The translations under genes were made by a program, and so were the position numbers. Shown one piece after another: positions 55,971 through 64,000 of a stretch of DNA of 64,000 nucleotides; the stretch's first letter is position 1; each line of letters opens with the position of its first letter. This DNA comes from Sinohyriopsis cumingii (taxonomy: Eukaryota; Mollusca; Bivalvia; Unionida; Unionidae): the NCBI GenBank assembly GCA_028554795.2, contig CM068826.1, positions 102,612,346-102,676,345 on the forward strand, written 5' to 3'. Under the pieces are notes generated by a model. That model ran no database searches. It had not been told where the DNA came from and saw only the letters and a list, made by a program, of their open reading frames with translations.

Positions 55971-58260
55971 ATCTATTTAGAGAATTGTCACAGTTTAATG
56001 ACTACATGACTTGGCTTATTGTCACAAAAAACATTGGATGAAAGCTAAATATTACAATCCTGGATATCAGAAAGGACATTTTTTATTTGCCAAATTTAAA
56101 AAACTGCACACATTTTTGACATTCATTTGGCTTGGTTTGGTGTGGTTGTTTATGGCACAGCATAATATGTATTAAAAGTTCTTGCCGAGGAAACTTAAAA
56201 TGGTTGGTCCAGGTTAAAATCTATCTCTATTCCAAAACACTATAATTTTATACTAAAAAATGCAAGTTAGACATCATAATTGATAATTGTAGGGTTACTT
56301 AATGTTTGTTGAATAAACACAATCTCAAAAATATATGAGGTTGCAATGTATAATTATTGTACAGACAATTTTATAGAGGTATTGATCTTTGAATTATGAC
56401 AATTTTCCATTGTCTGCTGATACTGTAGTAATAGATTATGGTGAGTGCTTAGTACTTTACATTCAAAGAATATACTGTATCCATTTGAAAGTGCCTAACT
56501 AATTTAGTGACCATGAAAGTATAGTAATAAATTATGGTGTGTGTCCTTCACTTCCAAAGAACATGTTATGACTCTGTCTTATTCCATAATAATAAATTGC
56601 AGTATGTGTCCTTCTTTACATCTAATGAGCACATTACTGGTATATCCATTTGAAAGTGCTTTACTGCGTGTGTATGTGTGCTTTTGGATTGTTAACATAG
56701 CTTTAACAATTTTTCAGTCATATCGCTGTGATATGTGATGTGGCAGTTCTAGTTCTAGCACTGGGGCATCAAGCCGCAGGTATGTAGCACTATGTCTCCC
56801 ACAGTCACATTATCCTGACATAAGGCTGACAAGTCCTAACACTAACCTCTTAATGCTGACCACCAAGCAAGGCAGCTGCTAGCACCATTTTCATCAGACT
56901 TTGGTATGACTCTGTCATCAGTGTTTAGTACCTAATCTGTAATTGTCAAGAGTTTTTGTTTTGACACTGGTCTTTAAGAACAATGAAAAACTCATTATAG
57001 TCTTAATACATGTAGTGGAATTAAGCTAGTACATGCATGCTAAAGATTGTCTTGTTTGATTTAGATATCTAAAGTCATGCTACTAAATACAGCAGAAAGC
57101 ATTAAACTTATTTGCTTGAAAATGCATGGAAGTGAATGTCACTCAAAATTTTGCATGTTTTTTTCTTCTTCTTCTCCAATGAAAATCTGCAAAATTAAGT
57201 ACTTACAAATATACATTTTCTACCTAAACCAACAAATCTGATCTCCATGAAATTAAAGTCATTCACAGTACTTACTGCTCCACCATTGCAGTTAAACATG
57301 GAGCAAGCATAGAAGGGATTCAGTATCTCACTGCATTTGGTTAAGAAACCAAACATTGACTGCGCTTTACTGTAATTCCCATGTTGGTGTTAATACTGTC
57401 CTTGGCATCCATACATATAAAGGGATATACTGTGAAATCCCGCTATAACATGCTTCATTATAACAAGAATTCAGTTATAACATAGTTGGGACACATGATT
57501 CTTAATTTTTGCAGCTTTTTCACCTATGTCTCCCAACTGATCTTTGAATTGCTATAAACTTTTGCCAAAGTAAATTAATGAATAAAGATGTTAAAATGTT
57601 CTAATTTTCATTGTTCATTTCAGATCTGCATGCATATATAGTGAGATTATGTTTGTTACTGTTGAAAACATCAGCACTTTAAAAAAAAATGATTATTGTT
57701 TATCTAATTTGCTATTGAAAATTCCATTGATATGGGGATTTGTGTTTATAAGTAAACCTGCTCCTACTGGTGAGGGATTTGTTTTTATGAGTAATCATAC
57801 TCCTGCTGGTGAGGAGGTTTGTTTTTATGAGTAATCTTACTCCTGCTGGTGAGGAGGTTTGTTTTCATGAGTAAAAAAGCAAATGTGCTCCTCCTAGTGA
57901 TGGAATTTGCTTCAGTAAACATGCTTCTCCTGGTGAGGGGATTTTCATTTATGAGTAAATGTGCTCCTCCTGGTGGGGAGTAAATGTGCTCCTGGTGAGG
58001 GGATTTGTGTAAACTTGTGAGGAAATGCCTTTATAAATACATATAAGCAACCTAATTGTAATAAATATATTCAGATATTTACAGTAATTTCAAAACTACT
58101 TTAGACATTTATCAGGTAATTTCTTTCACAACAGGTGATACCTGGTGAGACAGCACTGGCTTTTTATACAGCCACAAACCCAACAGACAAGCCTGTAGTG
58201 GGCATATCAACTTACAATATCCTACCCTTTGAGGCAGGGCAGTACTTCAACAAAATTCAG
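47219..58260 (+). CDS. COX11: COX11 gene, first three coding exons (3' end outside window)
   Basis: Mitochondrial inner-membrane copper chaperone that delivers copper to the CuB site of cytochrome c oxidase subunit 1. Exons 47219-47674, 53460-53624 and 58135-58260, all phase 0, give 249 codons. Residues 1-120 form a poorly conserved, basic presequence; one transmembrane helix lies at about 124-145; the conserved periplasmic-type beta domain follows, with VPLYRMFCQ, ATGLGG, VRFNADV, VPGETALAFY-like and GISTYNILPFEAGQYF. The family then continues with a CFCF copper-ligand motif and about 60 residues, which I did not find in 58261-64000. An in-frame TGA at 47171 supports the ATG at 47219 (or the adjacent one at 47222). 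Divergently oriented to DRG2, with 9.1 kb between start codons. Confidence 0.95.
48012..48120 (+). repeat. 22-bp tandem subrepeat, about 5 copies
   Basis: ATGCATATTAATGAGGTGGG-type units in direct tandem, expanded from one word of the surrounding 140-bp array. Copies are nearly identical, so the expansion is younger than the array. Confidence 0.85.
48533..48759 (-). repeat. SINE family A copy
   Basis: Reverse-oriented, truncated at its 3' end; contains GGGATCAAACCCATGACC (box B complement) and CTAACCACTAGGCCACC (box A complement), joined to the family body CACATTATCCTGACAC. Inserted in the 140-bp array. Confidence 0.8.
49280..49303. repeat. (TG)n microsatellite
   Basis: About 11-12 TG dinucleotides inside the 140-bp array. 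Confidence 0.95.
49669..49988 (+). repeat. tRNA-derived SINE, family A, full-length copy
   Basis: Head GTGGCCTAGTGGTTAGAGCG resembles a pol III box A and GGTTCGATCCC a box B. The body has CATACCAAAGACTTATGAAAA, GTGTCAGGATAATGTGACTG and AAACTGCCACACTGCAGACA; the tail is AATCACACACACAC. The head does not fold into a tRNA with a paired acceptor stem. COX11 intron. Confidence 0.85.
51150..51600 (+). repeat. dispersed repeat (copy 2) in COX11 intron
   Basis: Two to three units with AATGGTGCTGATCTGATATC, CAATATGGCCAC and TTGG(T/C)CTAAATGAAA, the plus-strand counterpart of the block at 540-1035. The translated fragments DLISNMATVAAIL and KLISNMAILASIL show the relation, but stops and lack of an intact frame make coding unlikely. 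Confidence 0.55.
53460..53624 (+). CDS. COX11: COX11 second coding exon
   Basis: 55 codons beginning ATGLGGQAGLETKG and ending FKPQQHEIQ, with the conserved KVRFNADV strand. Acceptor TTATTCCAG, donor CAG/GTAATA. Phase 0 at both ends. Confidence 0.94.
54449..54775 (+). repeat. 42-bp tandem repeat, 8 copies
   Basis: Unit begins CATGTATGGACTGGTTACAT and continues AAAGCACAGCAAT; starts near 54449, 54491, 54533, 54575, 54617, 54659, 54701 and 54742. 42 is a multiple of 3, so both strands are open (86 and 83 codons). Lies in the COX11 intron between 53624 and 58135. Inverted copies are at 55253-55370. Confidence 0.9.
55079..55256 (-). repeat. SINE family C copy
   Basis: Reverse-oriented; the complement has GTGGGTTCAATACC (box B-like), CCTGGGAAAGGCACTT, GGCATGATATAGCCAGTAAT and ATGCCATTAAAGCCAACAAA. 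It sits between the inverted 42-bp arrays. Confidence 0.7.
55253..55370 (-). repeat. inverted partner of the 42-bp repeat, about 2.7 copies
   Basis: Reads GCATTTGCATTGCTTTAAGT then AACCAGTCCATACATGGGAA, the reverse complement of the array at 54449-54775. The two arrays could form a hairpin with a loop of about 480 bases that contains a SINE. Confidence 0.85.
55932..55969. repeat. (GA)n microsatellite
   Basis: About 18 uninterrupted AG dinucleotides in a COX11 intron. Confidence 0.95.
56664..56930 (-). repeat. SINE family A copy, head missing
   Basis: Reverse-oriented body: AACATAGCTTTAACAATTTT, CACATTATCCTGACATAAGG, AGACTTTGGTATGACTC. COX11 intron between 53624 and 58135. Confidence 0.75.
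57430..57590 (+). mobile_element. solo Tigger terminal fragment
   Basis: Starts CTGTGAAATCCCGCTATAAC at 57430 after a TA and continues with the sub-repeat GTTATAACA and TTGGGA, like the right terminus of the 22892 element read in reverse. No matching opposite end was found nearby in the right orientation. It lies 545 bases before COX11 exon 3. Confidence 0.55.
57735..58020 (+). repeat. 40-bp degenerate tandem repeat upstream of COX11 exon 3
   Basis: Units containing TTTATGAGTAATC, TACTCCTGCTGGTGAGGAGG and TTTG; two central copies are nearly identical, the outer ones degenerate. It ends about 115 bases before the exon-3 acceptor and repeats the donor-like word GGTGAG. Confidence 0.8.
58135..58260 (+). 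CDS. COX11: COX11 third coding exon
   Basis: 42 codons: VIPGETALAFYTATNPTD then KPVVGISTYNILPFEAGQYF and NKIQ. Very strong match to COX11. Acceptor TTTCACAACAG, donor CAG/GTAAGA. The next exon should start with the CFCF motif. Confidence 0.96.
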
Positions 58261-61100
58261 GTAAGAATGGCACAGATTTTAAAATAAAATTTGTTATGAT
58301 AAGAAACTGGAATATGCATTATTCCAGAATATGAGTTTCCATTTTCAAACTTTTTTTGATTCGTGATTCTAATTATGGAGGCTTCTTCAGGTTACTTCTA
58401 CAGACTGGTGAAATAATCAAAAATACCTAATGAAGGACAGTCAGTCAGTGTAACTTTTTAGGGGCATGCAATTGTTATGCTTTGGGGACTTTAACTGTAA
58501 TTTGATAAAGTGCAGAAAATTCATTGATGGCTTAATGAATAGAGAAATAAACTAGGAATAACATGAACCATAGGTTATGGTTAAGTGCCTTCTTGGACAC
58601 AAATAGCAGCTTGAGATCAAGGGTCAGGTGTTGAAGGGAGTGATTGGTGGAAGTTACTTACCTTGTCTCTTATATAGTATGATGGACATGGTTCGGTGTC
58701 AGTACAGATCATACAAGTAATCTGAAGAACTTCTGTCACTTGGTATGATTTTTATTTTCCCCTTCAAACTATTGATTGTTTTTTTCAACACGTACCTTGC
58801 TTCAGCCACCAGTATATGAAATATGACAAATAAAGTAATTTACTTGGCATGCACCTGTTGACAGGCATTTTAATTTCTCCCTGGCAAATTTCCTATATGA
58901 ATGTCCTGAATGTAATTGTTGCCTGCTTTAAGCAGTTACTGGTATCTACAGTGACTGATCAGTCAGTGCAGACTAATTGTTTACCTCATGAGACAGGCAT
59001 TAATGAGATAAAGGAATATCATTTGAATCATCATGCTAACATTTATTATCTTACATGTATTCACTATTTACATTGATAGTGTAAAATTCAGAGGTGTCCA
59101 TGCATGAAAGTGAGCCAGTTTTTACCATTAGGGCAGAGGATCAAGGTTGTTTGTTTGCTGGATGACGAGAAAAGTAACTGTGTTATTGCAGCGTAAATGG
59201 AATTTGTCTTTTGTGTCAATGTGACAGGTATAGTTTGATATCTTCATCGTTTTGCCTGTAAAGTAAAGATTGTCTTTCAGAAGAAATATGAGTTACATCC
59301 CTTTTCATTAGAGTCAGGGCTCATTTAGTGTTTAAAATTTGCCTGCTTCGGTTCATGGATCACAAAAGATAGCCATATATGATATCTGTTCATTTCCTAT
59401 TTATCATAGGCTTCTCAGTTAAGCTGACTGTGTTTTGATCTTGGCAAGTTGAGCAATTGGCTAATGCAAAATATTTTTTTGTATAGTCTGAACAACTGTT
59501 TTCAAGCCTAGCTAGTACAAGTTGGCCAATGAAAAAGTCAAAAATTGCTGCTTTTTCATCATGCACAAAACAAAGATCTGTGATTATTATAAGTCAGTGA
59601 TGATTTAATTTGTAGAATGGATTAAAGTGAGAACAGTAATCTTGTGTCAAACATGAATTTTTATACAACAATATGCATGCTTGTTTTATGATTTTGATGT
59701 ATAGTACACATAACCAATCTTGATTATGTAATAATAATAATAATAAAAATAATAATAATTAAGATCATGATTTTTGGTGCATGTTATATGTTCAGAAACC
59801 AATTTTAGAAGGTGAACTTTTATACAGAAGCCGAGTTAAGAATGCCAGCATGGGTTCCCATTTTGTGTTCAGAGGTCACCCATGTATAATGGCCAGTTTT
59901 GCTTTTTGCCACGGGTGGTTACTATTGATAGGTTGACTGTATGTATGCCCATGTGTAACTCAACATTAATTCAGTTACCGACGACACTAAATAGACTGAA
60001 CTGTACAATTCCAGAGACATCCATATGCAAGATTTATACACGTTTACCTGTGTATGCATTATAGCATGTATCTATTAACTAATTCATAAATTATTTAAGG
60101 CTTTTCTATGCATGATGTCTGAACACAGTAATAGTTGTAAATCAAATTTGTGTTCTGAGTAGCTCATATATCCACTGATTATTAATAGTCAACCCATTTC
60201 ATAATTATTGTGTAAAAATGTACAGGTATCTTTTTTTTTCAGATAGCAAGGTCACCTTATTTTGAAGGTGGTTATCTCCCTTTTACTAAAGAGATTTTTG
60301 TTTGCAGCAGTTTTACTTCCAGGATTCACCTCCCCTACTTTAAATCTGGATATTATATTGAAAATGTATGGAAACTACAAACTGATTCTATAACTCACTG
60401 CTGTTGGTTAATTAAGAGTCAAATCCAGTATTTTGCATCATTTTTTCATTTTTAGAGGGGAAAAATCCAAAATGTGACCAGATTACATTCATGCTGGCGG
60501 AAAGTGCTGTTGAGTGTAGTTTAGATTACTATGCCTGCAGTGTTCATTCTAAAGCTGTACTTCATTTACCATTTGTAAGTTAACCTCGACTGCACTTCAT
60601 GGGTGGATTCTACATGGTTAGTGTGTATTGTATCCCTGTATTCTGACTGGACTTAATGCAGGTTGTAACATCATATGCCGTAAATCGATTAAGTCTTTTA
60701 CTTGGCTGCACAGTGAAACTTGGAGCATTATTCTTCCTTAAATTTCGAAGATTTCACTGTGTAGTGGGGTGTGCTTAAGTGGAAAGTATACAAGCATGAT
60801 GAGTGGAAAATGGTCCATACACTGTACATGTACTGTATCAGAACTTTTTGCATCATAAAATATTAATGCCATGAATGTTTATACAGATAAACTAAAATAA
60901 GACTAATTAGGCAAGCACACATTGTTTCTTAATTAACTCATAAATGTAGTCATTGCTGTACACAGATTAGCTGATGCATCAACAAGACTCTTTGTGTCAA
61001 GCTAGAATTTAATTTGTAGGGAGATATATTTTCTTGTTTTGGACAGAATAGGGAGAAATGAGAGCTAAACAGAGAAGTTGGAGCATGGCAAGAAATGCAA
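58261..61100. other. COX11 intron 3, nothing recognised
   Basis: AT-rich, with an (AAT)n stretch near 59732-59758. I read it for the CFCF exon and did not find it, so that exon is placed beyond 64000. Confidence 0.6.
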
Positions 61101-61102
61101 TA

Positions 61103-63116
61103 CAGTGTATAACACGGTAGTTGGGAGCCATAGAACCCGACCGTGTTATAGACCGAACCGTGTAATAAGCAACCAGGTCATTTAGCTAAAGAAAATGATG
61201 CATGCACCCCAAAAAATTTGCGGGGTGGGGTGGGGTGGTGGTGTATGGGGGTAGAAAATAAATGCGGGCGGTAAATACATGCTTCATTGGCACAGTTACC
61301 TTCTTAAATCAATACATATTAAATGAGAAATACACCTGTAGTGAAAACAGAAAAGCGATATATAATAGTTTACTTTATTTAGAGAACCACGAATTGGTAC
61401 ATATACGTGAATCCTGTTTATATACAAATGTCAAATGTATAGTATGAATAGAGTATCAACACTGTGTACTCACCCACGAATCTCATCACATACACTGAGT
61501 CCACAATACAAGTGATTCCATCGAAAATATGGACACACAGATTTAAAATATTCAATAATTTTGTCACAGGTCATATTGGTCTGAATTCAGTGGATAAACA
61601 TAGCACAGTCATGTAATGACTGACAAAGCACATTTACTTTTCATTACATCCCAAGTCGGTAAAAGTTATTTTGTGTTTTAAGCCGCCATTGGTAGTGTTC
61701 GTAAGCATAAACTATTTCCCTGAAAAAAGGAAACTTTCATGACACAGTTAACATGTTCCAGTCACATTGGAAAATGCAAAAATCCATCAGATTCTATTTT
61801 GTTTAAGTTTGGTATGGACTTCTTTCAAGAAATGTTCTTGTTATTGAAAATTGTAATCAGCTTTCTTTGATGAAGGGTGCATGCGTTATTGAAGTCACCG
61901 CTAAAGGACAGCTTTGGAGAACCAAACAAATGCCCATGTCTTATTGTGGTGGCAACATCAAATAATTGTATTGCATAATTGAGACTGATTTTTTTTCTTC
62001 ATTTGCTGAGTACGTTTTCATAACAATCGGTGCTTCAAAGGTAACCTGTTTCCTTTGAAATTTTTGCAAACTATTTTATCTGGGCACATTTTTAAAAGGG
62101 AATTGGCCATCGTTTGGTCTATTCTAGTTACTGTTCCTCCCTGCCTATTGAATAAACCAATAAGTAAAATGTTTTTTCTTTTCTTTTCTGTTTTTTTTTT
62201 TTTGTTGAACATTTGTGGTAGCAACGTGTTGCTGCCTTCCACGCATGCATCAGAAATTTAACAAAGGGTCAACAGATGATATGTGTTCTGGACTGATGAC
62301 AGGGATTATTACAGAAAATGTGAGTGTTCTGAAGGATTTAATTCTGAGTGAAAAGAAGAGGAAATTTACTTACCATCCACATACAAATGTCAGTCTATGT
62401 AAATATATTAATTACTAGCTAGCGGCTGAAAATCTGACGACAGATAGATTACGAGATAATGCCTCATCCGGTTGATCTCCATTACCAAAAATGTCAACAA
62501 CAAAAAGCGGATATCTCACAACATATAGTACTCGTGCTAGATGTCAAGATGATATAATAATGCTCTATTTAGATGGTTTGTCAATATGGACAAAGAATTT
62601 GTTTATGTAACAATAGGTAAATTTCAGTGCATTTTATATTCAGTTTGCGGCTTCCTTTCATGGGGCCTCTGAATTTCTCTGCTCCAAACCAATGGTTGTA
62701 TATACAAGTTTAAACAGCCAACTATGTCGCCAATAAATAAAATTGCCAGATGGTATGTTTTGTCACCAATAAGGGAAAAAAATTCAAGTTTGCGACATTG
62801 GCGAAGCCCTACACAATCCCAGAATAAACTTTTCACCTTTTATTTTTTTGTTTTAAGAAGAAAAAACTACTTTTTCGTGTACGAGAAAATACATTTAAAA
62901 TTTCAGGAGCCACACCACGATCATCTTTTATTATTGATACACGATTCCTTCCCCAAAATGATAATAAACTTTTTACGTTTTTTTTTTGGTACTTTTAAGA
63001 AAGCATTTTTTGTGTACAAGAAAAATACATGTATATGAAATTTTGGGAGCCACACCACAACTGTGTTATATCCAAATTCGTGCTATAATGGAGCATGCTA
63101 TAGCAGGATCACACTG
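61103..63116 (-). mobile_element. internally rearranged Tigger relative, about 2.0 kb, no transposase
   Basis: The left end from 61103 (CAGTGTATAACACGG) tracks the left end of the 22892 element, including the CATAGAACC-like stretch and, at 61540-61590, the shared ACAGATTTAAAATATTCAAT. The right end to 63116 tracks its right end (GGGAGCCACACC, then GTTATATCC and CACTG). A TA precedes the left end; the right flank is TT. No transposase block is recognisable. It lies in the COX11 intron after 58260. Confidence 0.7.
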
Positions 63117-64000
63117 TTTATAGATATATATATATTGAGAGAGAGATTATCTAACGAATTTTGGTCTTGTGACTTTCAAAAAGTAGAAGAAAGTATACAT
63201 TGTAATTAAATTGAATTCACAAAAGTACCTAGATTACAGTTTTTAATTTCAGAAACATGCTAATACTTAATCAGCTGCTACTTGTACAATATATTTTTTT
63301 TCCTTCAGTTTTTACAAGTAACAACCTCTTTAACATGTATACAGTAGTACATGCACAGGTGTCCTCATGCCGTTATGTTCAGCTTATCCATTCAAACCAC
63401 ATGTGTCACTGATGTTATGGATTGAGTAGCTGGAACTACACAACTACCAGTTTAGGGAGTTAATTCAAAATTAAGTTTGAATCTGTTGGTGACATTTTTA
63501 AAAGTGGACAAATTAAATTGTTGTTCTAGTGGCATTTGATAAACTGTTTGACCTATTTGTAATTACATTAATGTAATCTAGCTGTCCCTATCAATCTATT
63601 CTTTCTAATGTGCTCATGCAAAGTCATGCAGCCAAAATTCATGGTGTAGACACCAAGGGCACATGAACCTTAATTTAGGGACCATTTTATGACGTCAGAA
63701 CTTTGACCTTTAATTTTATTGTTGCTGATAAAACATAACTGTAACTATTTGTTAATGATGAACTGATGCATTTTAGTGCATATATGAATAAACTGGATCT
63801 TTCTTCCCAAATGAATCGGCACACAGCAGAAACCAAATATGGTGCCATGCATACCATGTGTGTGCAGTGTATTTTTGGAAATGGATTTTCTTAATCTGGC
63901 CACTCACTTTCTAGCTTCATTACAACAATCCATAGATAGGATTTCAAATTTATCCTTTTAATATTTGTCTGGATTCTTGTAATAATATCATTCTTTGGTT
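63117..64000. other. end of window, COX11 intron continued
   Basis: No coding frame. Contains a fragment of the dispersed repeat seen at 42780-43000 (GCTTCATTACAACAATCCAT at about 63917). Confidence 0.55.

Overview
This is a stretch of AT-rich animal nuclear DNA. Small phase-consistent exons sit in long introns crowded with tRNA-derived SINEs, DNA transposons and minisatellites. The repeat repertoire, including the 'GTGACCTTGACC' dispersed repeat, tRNA-headed SINEs and Tigger-like elements, suggests a marine lophotrochozoan, probably a bivalve mollusc. That taxon is an inference; the sequence cannot give the species.

Two conserved eukaryotic genes are present, arranged head to head. On the minus strand, from about 38.1 kb down past the left edge, lies DRG2, a GTPase of the OBG/DRG family. 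I could reconstruct 13 coding exons with matching splice phases, giving 336 codons from the start Met to the middle of the TGS domain. Only the last exon, about 28 codons, lies beyond base 1. On the plus strand, from about 47.2 kb to beyond base 64000, lies COX11, the copper chaperone for cytochrome c oxidase. Three coding exons (249 codons) are visible; the exon carrying the CFCF copper-binding motif is outside the window.

Layout: 1-5955, DRG2 intron 13 with a 2.5-kb 47-bp minisatellite; 5956-15991, DRG2 exons 13 to 8, including a U12-type intron with apparent GT-AT ends that holds a hAT transposase relic; 15992-22705, exons 7 to 5 with a 1.8-kb 51-bp minisatellite; 22892-26261, a complete Tigger/pogo-type element with one premature stop; 27646-32404, exons 4 to 2 with a mariner relic and SINEs; 32405-38105, intron 1 with a 989-bp foldback transposon flanked by an 8-bp target duplication, then exon 1 and a compact promoter; 38.2-47.1 kb, the intergenic or upstream region made of old transposon pieces; 47.1-64 kb, COX11 and its introns, with a diverged 140-bp tandem array, 42-bp and 40-bp tandem repeats, SINEs and a 2-kb internally deleted Tigger relative.

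The most unusual observation is the DRG2 intron 8. Its donor and branch-site sequences match the U12 consensus, but protein conservation forces the 3' end to AT rather than AG or AC. Second are the duplicated exon-4 splice donor, the near-intact Tigger transposase and the long minisatellite that is open on both strands. No new gene system was found; the novelty here lies in splicing and repeat architecture.
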